Source of the DNA: UBA4923 sp964486135
GTDB lineage: Bacteria; Bacillota; Clostridia; Saccharofermentanales; DTU023
Assembly: GCA_964486135.1 (NCBI GenBank)
Contig: CAZAKT010000022.1
Coordinates: 1-25,656 of the forward strand
Length of the DNA stretch: 25,656 nt
Direction of reading: 5' to 3'
Of the stretch, positions 1 through 8,115 are shown piece after piece. A model generated the notes under the pieces. That model had not been told where the DNA came from, did no database searches, and was given only the letters and a program-made list of their open reading frames with translations. A program made the translations under genes and the position numbers. Within the stretch, counting starts at the first letter, position 1. Every line of letters starts with the position of its first letter.

Positions 1-57
1 CCTGGCTATGAGGCTGGGTATCAAAAAAAGAGTGCGGCATTTCGGGTTTCCTTTTAA
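1..57 (+). CDS. Possible 3' end of an upstream gene (partial)
   Basis: From the window edge, frame 1 is open for 18 codons and ends in TAA at 55-57; frame 2 is also open, to TGA at 74-76. Either could be the tail of a gene upstream of cysS. Codon use looks slightly more natural in frame 1. Too little is visible to recognise a family, and no terminator separates it from cysS, so co-transcription is possible. Confidence 0.25.
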   Translation, partial: PGYEAGYQKKSAAFRVSF

Positions 58-95
58 TCGGGAAACAAGCTTATGACACCAGGGAGAGCAAAGTC

Positions 96-1511
96 GTGCA
101 GATCTTCAATTCATTGACAAGACGCAAGGAGGAGTTGACCCCTCTGGAGCCTGGAATTTTCAAGATCTATGTCTGCGGTCCAACTGTCTATGACCTTTTC
201 CATATCGGCAACGCCCGGCCCTTCATCGTTTTTGACACCCTCCGCCGTTACCTGCTCTGGCTGGGCTATCAGGTAACCTATGTCCAGAATTTCACGGATA
301 TCGACGACAAGGTCATCGACCGGGCCCAGGCAGAGGGGATCCCCTCCGCCGAGCTTGCCGAACGGATGATCGGGGAATACTTCCGGGACGCTGACGGGCT
401 CAATATCATGCGGGCATCCCTCTATCCCCGCGCCACGGAATCCATTGAGGCGATCATCCGCCTGATCCGCCTGCTCCAGGAAAAAGGGCACGCCTATGAG
501 GCGGAGGATGGCCTTTACTTCTCCATTGACAGCTTCCCCGCTTACGGCCGGCTTTCCGGCCACAAGCTGGAAGACCTGATCGCAGGCGCGAGTGAGCGGC
601 TTGGCGATACGGCCGGAAAACGAAATCCCCTTGATTTCGCCCTGTGGAAGTTCAAAAAAGAGGGCGAACCCGCCTGGCCAAGTCCCTGGGGTGAAGGCCG
701 GCCCGGCTGGCACATCGAATGCTCGGCCATGAGCCTGGAGAACCTGGGTGAAACCATCGACATCCATGCAGGCGGTGTCGACCTCACCTTCCCCCATCAC
801 GAAAACGAGATCGCGCAAAGTGAAGCCGCAACGGGGAAACCCTTTGTCCGCTTCTGGGTACACAACGGCTTCGTCAACATAAACTTTGAGAAAATGTCAA
901 AGTCCAAGGGCAATTTCTTCACTGTCCGCGACCTGGCCGCCCTCTACCCCTATTCCATCCTTCGCTTTTTCATCCTCCAGGCGCATTATCGCATGCCGGT
1001 CAACTTCTCTGACGACCTGCTCGACGCCGCCGTGACCAGCTGGAAACGGATCACTTCCAGTGTTGACCATCTCGCCTTTGTGGCAGAAGCCTCAAAAGGG
1101 GAGCCGACCGGTTCGGCGGAAGAAGGCGACCTGGAAAAGGCGATTGCCGCCTGTCGCCAAGGCTGGAAAACGGCCATGGATGATGATCTGAACACGGCGG
1201 ATGCCATCGCCGCCCTCTTCGACCTGGTCCGGGCCGCCAATACCGCCGCGTCAAGCGGCAAGGTCTCAAGCGCCACCCTGCTCCAGGCACGTGACAGCCT
1301 GATTGAACTCTTTGGTGTCCTGGGACTCGATCCCGCCGCCGGCGAGGGGGATGGGATCCCCGAGGAAATCACCCGGCTGGTGGAGGAGAGGGGCCGGGCG
1401 AAAGAGGCGCGGGATTTCGCCAGGGCAGATGCCCTGCGGGACGAAATCCTGGCCAAAGGATACAAGGTCGAGGATACCCCGCAAGGTGTCCGTATCCTCC
1501 CCTCCAGCTGA
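96..1511 (+). CDS. cysS: Cysteinyl-tRNA synthetase
   Basis: Class I aminoacyl-tRNA synthetase that charges tRNA-Cys with cysteine in the cytoplasm. The 471-residue product has the normal family length. Visible motifs are the HIGN signature at residues 36-39, the KMSKS loop at 266-270, and the zinc-site set: Cys27 in YVCGPTVYD, Cys in WHIECS, and His/Glu in HHENEIAQSEA. The start is GTG at 96, preceded by AGGGAGAG at 81-88 and agreeing with the usual N-terminus that reads MxxxNSLTRxKE. The TGA stop is one base before the ATG of the Mini-III RNase gene, so translation is probably coupled. The cysS-mrnC-rlmB order is a known Firmicutes arrangement. No T-box leader is visible in the 95 bases upstream, although that is a short stretch. 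Confidence 0.98.
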   Translation: MQIFNSLTRRKEELTPLEPGIFKIYVCGPTVYDLFHIGNARPFIVFDTLRRYLLWLGYQVTYVQNFTDIDDKVIDRAQAEGIPSAELAERMIGEYFRDADGLNIMRASLYPRATESIEAIIRLIRLLQEKGHAYEAEDGLYFSIDSFPAYGRLSGHKLEDLIAGASERLGDTAGKRNPLDFALWKFKKEGEPAWPSPWGEGRPGWHIECSAMSLENLGETIDIHAGGVDLTFPHHENEIAQSEAATGKPFVRFWVHNGFVNINFEKMSKSKGNFFTVRDLAALYPYSILRFFILQAHYRMPVNFSDDLLDAAVTSWKRITSSVDHLAFVAEASKGEPTGSAEEGDLEKAIAACRQGWKTAMDDDLNTADAIAALFDLVRAANTAASSGKVSSATLLQARDSLIELFGVLGLDPAAGEGDGIPEEITRLVEERGRAKEARDFARADALRDEILAKGYKVEDTPQGVRILPSS

Positions 1512-1512
1512 T

Positions 1513-1932
1513 ATGGCCAGGGATCTGAGTGATTACTCCATCTCAAGCCTGGCCTGGGTAGGTGACGCCGTTTTTGAACTCCATATCAGAACCCGGCTGG
1601 CTGGCAGGGATAAGTCAGGATCTGGAGTCCTCCACAAAAAGGCTACCCGCTTCGTGAGCGCCCGGGGGCAGGCACGGCTTATGGAGGGCTTGCTTGGAGG
1701 CAGCTACCCCCTGGAGGAGGATGAACGGAACCTCCTGCGACGGGCGCGCAACTTTCACACAAGCAGTCAGCCAAAAAACATGGATCTTCCTGACTACAGG
1801 AAGGCAACCGCCTTCGAAGCGCTCATCGGCTGGCTCTGGCTGTCCGGCAAGTCCGGACGTGTCACGGAACTTATGGATTTTGTTTTATCGAAAGCGGAAG
1901 AAGCAGGGGAAGATGACCCGGCAGGAAACTAG
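1513..1932 (+). CDS. mrnC: Mini-ribonuclease III (23S rRNA maturation)
   Basis: A 139-residue RNase III-type nuclease domain without a double-stranded RNA binding domain, as in Mini-III. The family matures the 23S rRNA ends in Firmicutes. The N-terminal stretch SSLAWVGDAVFELHIR holds the conserved Asp region, and YRKATAFEALIGWLWL holds the second acidic signature with the catalytic Glu. The ATG at 1513 lies one base after the cysS stop. The reading frame remains open far upstream inside cysS, but homology to Mini-III begins near this ATG. The 3' end overlaps rlmB by 20 bp. Assignment rests on motif recognition, domain size and the cysS-mrnC-rlmB context. Confidence 0.94.
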   Translation: MARDLSDYSISSLAWVGDAVFELHIRTRLAGRDKSGSGVLHKKATRFVSARGQARLMEGLLGGSYPLEEDERNLLRRARNFHTSSQPKNMDLPDYRKATAFEALIGWLWLSGKSGRVTELMDFVLSKAEEAGEDDPAGN

Positions 1933-2722
1933 CACACAGGAAAGCGGACCGGATCCGCAAGCGAGGCTGGAAGGCCGCAACCCCGTCGCCGAGGCGCTGG
2001 CGGCTGGCCGGTCAATCAACCGCGCCTATATCCTGGAGGGCGCGAAAGGTGGCCGGGCAAGCAAGGATCTTGCCGAGCTGGCTGAGCAGTGCCGGCAGCA
2101 GGGGGCCGTGATCGAATATGTCAGCCGGGCGCTTCTGGACCGTATGGCTGTGACGCACGCCCACCAGGGGATCATTGCCGAGGTCGCCCCCTACGCCTAC
2201 CAGGATCTGAGCCAGATCCTGGCCGACTGCCAGGCCCTGGGCAAGGAGCCCTTCCTCCTCCTTCTCGACCACATCCAGGACGCCCACAATCTTGGATCCA
2301 TACTCCGCATCGCCGACGGCGCCGGTGTCCAGGCGGTGGTCATCCCCAGGAGGCGGGCTGTCGCCCTCAACGCCGCGGTGGCCAGGTCTTCGGCCGGGGC
2401 TGTCGAGCACGTACCGGTCTGCCGGGTCAACAACCTGACCCAGACCCTCCTCATGCTGAAAGATCAGGGTTTTTGGATTTACGGGACGGCGGCCGGGGGA
2501 GGCACTCCTTATAAGCAGGCTGACTATTCCGGCCGGATCGCCCTGATCATCGGAAGCGAGGGGGCCGGCATGTCAAAAAAGATCGCCAGCCACTGTGACT
2601 TTCTCCTTTCCATTCCACTCCAGGGCAGGATCAATTCACTCAATGCCGCGGTTGCCTGCGGTATCCTGGCCTTCGAAGCGGCTTCACAGAGAAGCGATCC
2701 CGGAAAATCTCAAAATCCTTGA
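1913..2722 (+). CDS. rlmB: 23S rRNA (guanosine-2'-O-)-methyltransferase RlmB / TrmH family
   Basis: SPOUT-superfamily 2'-O-ribose methyltransferase, 269 residues, expected to methylate a guanosine of 23S rRNA with S-adenosylmethionine. The N-terminal substrate-binding domain begins at RLEGRNPVAEAL. The knotted catalytic domain shows all three motifs: DAHNLGSILRIADGAG (motif 1, Asn and Arg), LIIGSEGAGM (motif 2), and IPLQGRINSLNAAVA (motif 3). The chosen ATG at 1913 overlaps the 3' end of mrnC. A purine-rich AGGGGA sits only a few bases upstream, so the exact start is less certain than the identity. The first roughly 15 residues are low-complexity and not part of the fold. Confidence 0.95.
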   Translation: MTRQETSTQESGPDPQARLEGRNPVAEALAAGRSINRAYILEGAKGGRASKDLAELAEQCRQQGAVIEYVSRALLDRMAVTHAHQGIIAEVAPYAYQDLSQILADCQALGKEPFLLLLDHIQDAHNLGSILRIADGAGVQAVVIPRRRAVALNAAVARSSAGAVEHVPVCRVNNLTQTLLMLKDQGFWIYGTAAGGGTPYKQADYSGRIALIIGSEGAGMSKKIASHCDFLLSIPLQGRINSLNAAVACGILAFEAASQRSDPGKSQNP

Positions 2723-2822
2723 TGCTCCCGACAGCTTGAGGCAAAATAGGAGGGCAAGGTCTTCTCTGGTCAAGATGGGACCTGCCCTTGGTGCAATGGT
2801 GAATCCTGAAAGAAGATTGACG

Positions 2823-4121
2823 ATGAGACGACGGGCCTGGCGGACAGGCCTCCTCAGCCTTGTCCTTGCCCTGGCTGTCCTGCTGACGGCCTGTATGCCC
2901 GTGACGGATTCATCCGCCGGCGACACAGACAGCTCCCCCTTTGTCATCCGCCCGCAAAACGACAAATTCCTGAGGGAGGACGAATGGGTCCGGATGATGG
3001 CACTTGCGATTTCCCATGCGGATCAGAGGGATAACATCTGGGAGGCCATCCCCCCCAGCCAGCGCTCGGAGATCAGCCAGGCGGACTTCATCCGCTACAT
3101 TGCCTTTCTGGCGGATTGCCTGCCGGGCAACATCAGCTCTTTCGCGGCGGCATCGGAGGAAGAGGGCAACGCCCTGCTCTCCCACCTGGCCAAGTCGGAA
3201 AAACAGCTGACCCCCAAGCCGGACCAGGCCTCGATCTGGTGGATAAGGGCCAGGACCTCCGATCTCCGTGAGCTATCCTTCGCCATCCCCGTCACCCTGG
3301 ACGAAGAGGGGATCCCCTATTTTTCGGCATCCTGGCTCCAAAGGCAGGCCCTGCTCTACGACTACATCCTTTTATACCTCCAGGCTCTTGCGACCGGCTC
3401 AAAGGGGGCCCTGACCTCCTTGCTCAGCCATAACCTGACAATAAAGACCAAGACCAGGAAGCAGGCGGTCGAGAGGCGGGCCGATGATTTGCTGGAATTC
3501 TACGGCAACCAGGTCAACCCCGCCAAGGGCGGTTACCGTTGTGTCGAGATGATGCCGGGTTACGCCCTTATCGAGGAGCAATTGACTTCGACCGAACCCG
3601 GCTCCCCCAAGGTCAGGACTGTTGTCTTTACGGAGTCGGAGGGAATCTTCCGGGCGGAGGAGAAGATAGGCCAAAAACTTATGATTCAGGACGGGATCTT
3701 TTTCCAGGACAACCAGACCCTCTTCGATTCCCACCAGGACGAGGCCCTGATCTCCTCGGATACGAGCCTGGCCCAGCTGGGGATACCGCTCAACCTTGAG
3801 CTTCTGGAGGATGAGGTGACAGCGGAAGTGAATTTCCGCGTAAGCTGGCCAGGACTCATCGTCGAGGCCGTCGGTTCCTGCGATCTGGAGTCCCTGACCT
3901 TTGAAGGCCGTATCCGGCAGATCTCCATTTCCCACAGCGGTTTCCGGACCGGCTCCGGCCTCAAACCCGGCGATTCCGTCTATGAACTCTACCTCCGCTA
4001 TCCCTTTGCCAGGGAGAACGGCTACCTGATAGCGTTAAATGATGAGGGCCCCAAAAAAACCCTGGCCGTCCAGGTCGAATCTGATTACATCGCCCGGATA
4101 AGCTTGATTCTGGGCTCCTGA
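2823..4121 (+). CDS. Predicted lipoprotein of unknown function
   Basis: Not recognised as a named family. The 432-residue product begins with three Arg residues, a hydrophobic stretch and a clear lipobox LTAC with the lipidated Cys at residue 24, so it is probably anchored on the outer face of the membrane. The remainder is soluble and mixed alpha/beta, with a Glu/Asp-rich region after the signal. The C-terminal 70 residues (around SGLKPGDSVYELYLRYP) resemble the short GxxxGDSxxxVxxxY repeat seen in other secreted Firmicutes proteins, but that likeness is weak. The start at 2823 has TGAAAGAAG at 2807-2815 with 7-bp spacing; in-frame ATGs further upstream would put residues before the signal peptide. 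It lies 100 bp after rlmB, without an obvious terminator between. Confidence 0.78.
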   Translation: MRRRAWRTGLLSLVLALAVLLTACMPVTDSSAGDTDSSPFVIRPQNDKFLREDEWVRMMALAISHADQRDNIWEAIPPSQRSEISQADFIRYIAFLADCLPGNISSFAAASEEEGNALLSHLAKSEKQLTPKPDQASIWWIRARTSDLRELSFAIPVTLDEEGIPYFSASWLQRQALLYDYILLYLQALATGSKGALTSLLSHNLTIKTKTRKQAVERRADDLLEFYGNQVNPAKGGYRCVEMMPGYALIEEQLTSTEPGSPKVRTVVFTESEGIFRAEEKIGQKLMIQDGIFFQDNQTLFDSHQDEALISSDTSLAQLGIPLNLELLEDEVTAEVNFRVSWPGLIVEAVGSCDLESLTFEGRIRQISISHSGFRTGSGLKPGDSVYELYLRYPFARENGYLIALNDEGPKKTLAVQVESDYIARISLILGS

Positions 4122-4220
4122 TCCTTCTTGCCCCGTGCGGACCTGATTTACGCTGTTTCTAAACTATCCACCCTTATGATTGGGTATCATAAAGGAAATA
4201 GGACACAAAGAACAATAGAA

Positions 4221-5540
4221 ATGAGTCAAATGAAACTATCAAAAATTTCTTACATCACTGTCTTGATCATCACCGGGATTCTTATCCTCAACATTTACCA
4301 GATGTCACCCTCCCCCATCCTGACCCATATACGGGACTATTACGGCATCTTCACAAGTGAGGCCTTACTTAATCTGTCTGTTTCCATCATCTTCCCCTCG
4401 ATCATTTTCAGTAGCCTGGTGGGGAGTTATATTGGGCAAAAAATAGGGACAGCCAAGCTTTATTCCCTGTCGCTATTTTTGTCGACTCTTGGCATATTGG
4501 TCAACTTCCTCGCTGTCAGCTACCCGATTTTTCTGGCAGGGCGCGCTATTTTCGGTTTGGGTCTGGGTCTCTCCCTGCCTTTCTTAGGGTCAACCATCAT
4601 GAGCCTCTACAAGGGAAAGAGTCGGTCGGCCATGAGCACAGTAAACTCCCTTTTCCCTTTTGTCGGTTCGCTCATATGTTTCGTTTCGCAGATGCAGATT
4701 TTTTACGCTTTCGGCAATTCCGTCCGGACATCGCTCGGTATCTGGGGACTGGGAAGCTTGGCCATCTTACTTATGTGGACATTTTCGATCAAGAACAGTG
4801 ACCTGGAAGTTGGAACTCTTGAAACTAAAAGGGCACCAACGGAAAAAGGGCTCTACAAAAACCTTTTAAAGCGCAAGGAGATCCAGCTCTTGGCAGCCAT
4901 CTTCATCTGTGACTTTTTTTGTTATTCCTATGTCAGTGTTGTCCTCCCCACCTATCTGCACGAGATGGCCCATCTGTCCGAAACCAGCTCAGGCCTCTGG
5001 GCCGGCCTGACTATCCAAGGTATTGGTATCGCCGGCTGCCTCGGTGGAGGTTACCTGGCCTCCAAGCTGGATCGGGAGAAGAAGGTGCTGGCCTTCAGCG
5101 TCAGCTGCAAGATCATCGGTTCATCTGTCTTCACTCTTTTTGCCGGCTACTCACCCCTCTTTGTCCTGGCAGGTATCATCATTTTTGCCATAGGTAGTGG
5201 TGCCTGGTATCCGGTTGTTTTCCTCCTGCCATCCCGCTTGAAGGATATGACCCCGGTCCGGGTAGGGGCCGCCTTTGGCCTTCTGACCTCCTGTGCCCTC
5301 GTGTCGGGTTTCATCTCCCCCATCCTGGGTGGCTTGCTGACCGACGGCTTCATCAATATGTCCTCTCTTCCGACGGCCGTCGAGCGGCATGCCTTTGGCC
5401 TGCAATGGAGCCTTTTCATCATCGGCCTGGTCAATGTCATCGCCTTGGTCACCACCTTGAGATTCAAAAAGGTTGACTACAGCGAGGAATATCTCCGCAG
5501 CCTCCTTCCGGCGGAGGAAGCCGGTGCCATTTCTGCTTGA
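4221..5540 (+). CDS. Major facilitator superfamily permease
   Basis: About 439 residues with roughly 12 hydrophobic segments in two bundles split by a charged cytoplasmic loop (around KRAPTEKGLYKNLLKRKE). Loop 2-3 has the MFS-like GSYIGQKIGTAKLY, and the second half has the matching GGGYLASKLDREKK. Substrate cannot be told; the layout is like that of small-molecule or anion MFS carriers. The start is uncertain: ATG 4221 and ATG 4230 are both possible and ATG 4176 cannot be excluded, since the purine-rich AAAGGAAATAGG lies about 18 bases before 4221. The gene is visibly more AT-rich than its neighbours, particularly in the 5' half. The stop codon overlaps the -35 element of the tRNA-Arg promoter. 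Confidence 0.88.
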   Translation: MSQMKLSKISYITVLIITGILILNIYQMSPSPILTHIRDYYGIFTSEALLNLSVSIIFPSIIFSSLVGSYIGQKIGTAKLYSLSLFLSTLGILVNFLAVSYPIFLAGRAIFGLGLGLSLPFLGSTIMSLYKGKSRSAMSTVNSLFPFVGSLICFVSQMQIFYAFGNSVRTSLGIWGLGSLAILLMWTFSIKNSDLEVGTLETKRAPTEKGLYKNLLKRKEIQLLAAIFICDFFCYSYVSVVLPTYLHEMAHLSETSSGLWAGLTIQGIGIAGCLGGGYLASKLDREKKVLAFSVSCKIIGSSVFTLFAGYSPLFVLAGIIIFAIGSGAWYPVVFLLPSRLKDMTPVRVGAAFGLLTSCALVSGFISPILGGLLTDGFINMSSLPTAVERHAFGLQWSLFIIGLVNVIALVTTLRFKKVDYSEEYLRSLLPAEEAGAISA

Positions 5541-5566
5541 CAAGGCCCATTGGAGGGCGCTAATAT
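5537..5566 (+). promoter_or_regulatory. Promoter of tRNA-Arg
   Basis: A perfect -35 TTGACA at 5537-5542 includes the TGA stop of the MFS gene. After 18 bp comes TAATAT at 5561-5566 (4 of 6 to TATAAT). The predicted start of transcription is about 5573, a few bases before the tRNA. Confidence 0.65.
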
Positions 5567-5580
5567 AGGAAAGCTGTCAC

Positions 5581-5657
<77 letters not shown>

Positions 5658-5660
5658 TAG

Positions 5661-5696
5661 AAAAAGCCCCGAGGCCGAATGAGCCCGGGGCTTTTT
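5661..5696 (+). terminator. Rho-independent terminator after tRNA-Arg
   Basis: AAAAAGCCCCG (5661-5671) pairs perfectly with CGGGGCTTTTT (5686-5696) around a 14-base loop. The U-run forms the 3' side of the stem. It starts three bases after the CCA end of the tRNA. The A-run on the 5' side could make it work in both directions. Confidence 0.92.
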
Positions 5697-5741
5697 CTTG
5701 TTCGAGTCAAGCGCAAGGCGGAAATAGCCCAACGCTCACTC

Positions 5742-5776
5742 AGCCGGCTCATTCGCCGGCTGGCCAGTTTCTTTTT
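5742..5776 (+). terminator. Possible second hairpin terminator
   Basis: AGCCGGC (5742-5748) pairs with GCCGGCT (5755-5761) around TCATTC, followed after a short GGCCAG by a T-rich run. The gap before the T-run makes it weaker than the preceding terminator. It may be a back-up. Confidence 0.4.
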
Positions 5777-6022
5777 TACGGATCCTCCCGTAAATCAAAA
5801 TAACCAGTTCTTTTAGTTTTCGTCCTATCCAGGCGAAGAGATGAATCAAGAGTCACATAAGATTTCCTTTTCTCTTTATTTTTTAGAGTATAGCCTAATC
5901 TGAAAAAAGAGAAGGAGCAATTGATACCCCGCCTGCCAGAGTCCAGGGGACAGGCCGGCCCCGCTGTCGTACAATAAAGTTGGTCACAAGGATAAAGCTT
6001 GATCGGGGAGGCCAGGTTTGAA
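5777..6022. other. Intergenic region before the Nim-like gene
   Basis: No coding region is supported here. The stretch is AT-rich from about 5780 to 5920, then becomes GC-rich. TACAAT at 5970-5975 resembles a -10 element and could serve the downstream Nim-like gene, but the -35 position (GGGACA at 5947-5952) matches only half of the consensus. An AAGGAG at 5912-5917 is not followed by a credible reading frame. Confidence 0.4.
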
Positions 6023-6511
6023 ATGAGACGGAAGGACAGACAAATGGATGAGGCATTCGGATGGGAGCTGGTCGATCGTTGCGCCTACGCCGTTATGAGC
6101 ACTGTTTTGCCCGATGGGGCTCCCTATGGTGTCCCACTCTCTATTGCCAGGCTGGATGGCCATATTTACTTCCATTGCGCCTCTGAAGGCAGGAAGCTTG
6201 AAGCCTTGCGGCATAATGCCAGGGTTTCTCTTGTCTGTGTCGGTCAGGTCAAGCCGCTCAAGGACGACTTCACCACGGAGTTCGAATCGGTCGTCCTGAC
6301 GGGCGAGGCCAGGCGCGTAGAGGAGGAAGACGAGAAAATCCGGGCCCTCCGGGCCATCAGCCTCCGGTATACGCCGGAAAACATGGCCCGCTTTGATCAG
6401 GCCATCCAAGAGAGCCTTCACCGGACAGATGTCTGGAGAATCCGGGTTGATAGTCTCACGGCCAAACGAAAAAAATACGACACCGAGGGCAGGGAGATTA
6501 AGTCCCCCTGA
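6023..6511 (+). CDS. Pyridoxamine 5'-phosphate oxidase-fold, Nim-like flavoprotein
   Basis: A 162-residue member of the split-barrel FMN-binding family to which NimA-type nitroimidazole reductases belong. The N-terminus MRRKDRQM, then CAYAVMSTVLPDGAPYGVPL, HIYFHCASEGRKLEALR and VSLVCVG follow the family pattern, and the C-terminal half has the ESVVLTGEARRVEEEDEK segment. Members bind flavin or heme, and most have no proven substrate, so resistance to nitroimidazoles should not be assumed. The start at ATG 6023 is chosen because GGGGAGG at 6005-6011 precedes it and because related proteins begin with MRRxDR; a TTG at 5999 is in frame but lacks a site. It appears to be a single-gene unit. Confidence 0.88.
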   Translation: MRRKDRQMDEAFGWELVDRCAYAVMSTVLPDGAPYGVPLSIARLDGHIYFHCASEGRKLEALRHNARVSLVCVGQVKPLKDDFTTEFESVVLTGEARRVEEEDEKIRALRAISLRYTPENMARFDQAIQESLHRTDVWRIRVDSLTAKRKKYDTEGREIKSP

Positions 6512-6556
6512 TATAAAAACCCTCTCCGGCCAATCCTTTTTTCGTGATACTTGCAC

Positions 6557-6570
6557 CGAACATATGTGCG
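6557..6570. promoter_or_regulatory. LexA-type operator 1 (one mismatch)
   Basis: CGAACATATGTGCG matches the Gram-positive SOS box CGAAC-N4-GTTCG with a single change in the right half. It lies 54 bp before the first gene of the polymerase cassette. It falls between a -35-like TTGCAC (6551-6556) and an AT-rich -10-like ATAAG near 6573-6577, where bound LexA would block RNA polymerase. Confidence 0.7.
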
Positions 6571-6584
6571 TGATAAGCTGAATG

Positions 6585-6598
6585 AGAACAAATGTTCT
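6585..6598. promoter_or_regulatory. LexA-type operator 2
   Basis: AGAACAAATGTTCT is a near-perfect palindrome with the core GAAC-N4-GTTC of Gram-positive LexA sites. It is 28 bp (center to center) from operator 1 and 12 bp before the ATG of the first cassette gene. Two operators side by side are typical of tightly repressed SOS promoters. Confidence 0.8.
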
Positions 6599-6610
6599 TG
6601 TGAGGTCAAT

Positions 6611-6853
6611 ATGGAACGCATTTATGTCACGGTTGTGGCGGAGATCACCGGCAAGGGTGACCTTTTCCCCCGCCTGATACGTTTTGACGACGGTAGAGAA
6701 TTCAAGGTCGACCAGCGTTTACAGACGCCGCAACGTCACAGGGCCAAGAGCGGATCGGACGACTGGCGCTTCTCCTGCCTGGTCGGGGGCCGGCCGGTAA
6801 CCCTTTACTTTGATCTTGCCTCCTACCGCTGGTGGCTTGAATCCCCCCGCTGA
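6611..6853 (+). CDS. Small SOS-cassette protein A (unknown function)
   Basis: An 80-residue protein starting at ATG 6611 behind TGAGGT. It begins ERIYVTVVAEI, has a central FDDGREFKVD segment and ends in GGRPVTLYFDLASYRWWLE. The same plan occurs in the gene just after the polymerase (WEDGRFYEI ... GREVPLYYSPLTGRWWMD), so the two are paralogues. To my knowledge, small proteins of this pattern are found beside Y-family polymerase genes in clostridia, but I know of no assigned function. The small beta-rich composition suggests an accessory or binding protein. It is the first gene after the LexA-type operators and lies 17 bp before the polymerase, so it should be SOS-inducible. Confidence 0.8.
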   Translation: MERIYVTVVAEITGKGDLFPRLIRFDDGREFKVDQRLQTPQRHRAKSGSDDWRFSCLVGGRPVTLYFDLASYRWWLESPR

Positions 6854-6870
6854 AGATAAGGAGGAGGCGA

Positions 6871-8115
6871 ATGAGTGACCGCGTGATCTTGCATGTCGAC
6901 CAGAACTCCTTTTATGCCAGCGTGGAAATGCTGGCCCGACCGGCGCTGAAAAAAGTTCCCTGCGCGGTCGCCGGTGACCCTGTCAACCGCCATGGCATCG
7001 TGCTGGCGAAGAATCAGCTGGCCAAGCGGGCAGGTATCAAGACGGGGGAGACCATCTGGCAGGCCAAGCAGAAATGCCCCGACCTCATCCTCGTCCCACC
7101 CGATTACAGCCGTTATCTTTACTACAGCCGCCTGGCCCGGACACTCTATCGTGAGTATACGGACCGGGTCGAAGCCTTCGGCATTGACGAATGTTGGCTC
7201 GATCTCACGGCTTGCCCCCTGGATGACGGCTTCCTTGTCGCTGAAAGGCTTCGCGAACGCGTGAAGGCGGAGTTGGGCCTGACGGTGAGCGTCGGGGTCA
7301 GCTGGAATAAGATTTATGCCAAGCTGGGAAGCGATCTCCATAAGCCCGATGCCACCACCCTGATCACCCGATCCAACTATCATCAGGTCGTCTATCCACG
7401 GCCGGTCCAGGAACTGCTCTATGTGGGGAGGGCCAGCTACCGCAAACTCCGCCGTATCGGCATCCGGACCATCGGCCAGCTGGTCGCGGCCGGGCCGGAA
7501 TTTCTCCGGACCCTGTTCGGGGTTGTCGGCTTGAGCCTCTATGCCTTCGCGGCCGGCCTGGACACAACGCCTGTCTCCCTCAGCGGGCATGAATCGCCGA
7601 TCAAGTCCGTCGGCAACTCAATCACAACGCGGCATGATCTTTATACGGAGGAGGATATCAAGGCCGTCACCTACATGTTGACTGAGTCGGTCGCAAGCCG
7701 CCTGAGGGACGCCGGCCTGGCGACAGGGACCGTCCAGATCAGCATGCGGGACTATCAACTCCACAATTTCGAGCGGCAGGCCCCCCTCCCACAGCCGACA
7801 CAGCTCTGCCAGGAGATCGCCCCCGCGGCCCTGGCCCTCATCCTGGACAATTTCCGGCAGGGACAATGGATTCGTAGCCTCGGTGTCCGCGCCTGCAAAC
7901 TCATCCCGCTTTCAAAACTGGGCCAGCAGTCTTTTCTGCCCGGGGAGAAACGGCGGGAAGCTATTTTGCGGCTTGAGGCCGAGATCGATTCGCTCCGGAT
8001 CCGTTTTGGCGGCCTGGCCATCCGCCGGGCGATTTCCCTGGTCGACCGCTCGCTCACAGAGCATGACATAAAGAATGAAAATATCATCCATCCCATAGGA
8101 TTTTTCGGACCATGA
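6871..8115 (+). CDS. Y-family translesion DNA polymerase (DinB/UmuC type)
   Basis: A 414-residue lesion-bypass polymerase. Catalytic carboxylates are visible: Asp10 in HVDQNSFYASVE, and Asp106-Glu107 in GIDECWLD. Tyr15 is the expected steric gate against ribonucleotides. Palm and fingers are followed by helix-hairpin-helix-like thumb sequence (LRRIGIRTIGQL) and the little-finger domain. QQSFL at 352-356 fits a beta-clamp binding peptide, and the segment after it (IDSLRIRFGGLAIRRA) matches the usual Pol IV C-terminus. The start has a strong AAGGAGGAGG just upstream. The 3' end overlaps the next gene in ATGA. Given the upstream LexA-type boxes, it is probably SOS-induced. It is closer to DinB-type than to plasmid UmuC, but I would not fix a gene name. 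Confidence 0.95.
   Translation: MSDRVILHVDQNSFYASVEMLARPALKKVPCAVAGDPVNRHGIVLAKNQLAKRAGIKTGETIWQAKQKCPDLILVPPDYSRYLYYSRLARTLYREYTDRVEAFGIDECWLDLTACPLDDGFLVAERLRERVKAELGLTVSVGVSWNKIYAKLGSDLHKPDATTLITRSNYHQVVYPRPVQELLYVGRASYRKLRRIGIRTIGQLVAAGPEFLRTLFGVVGLSLYAFAAGLDTTPVSLSGHESPIKSVGNSITTRHDLYTEEDIKAVTYMLTESVASRLRDAGLATGTVQISMRDYQLHNFERQAPLPQPTQLCQEIAPAALALILDNFRQGQWIRSLGVRACKLIPLSKLGQQSFLPGEKRREAILRLEAEIDSLRIRFGGLAIRRAISLVDRSLTEHDIKNENIIHPIGFFGP

Noticed and set aside
1..95. T-box leader of cysS
   Set aside because: No T-box consensus, specifier stem or terminator is visible in this short stretch.
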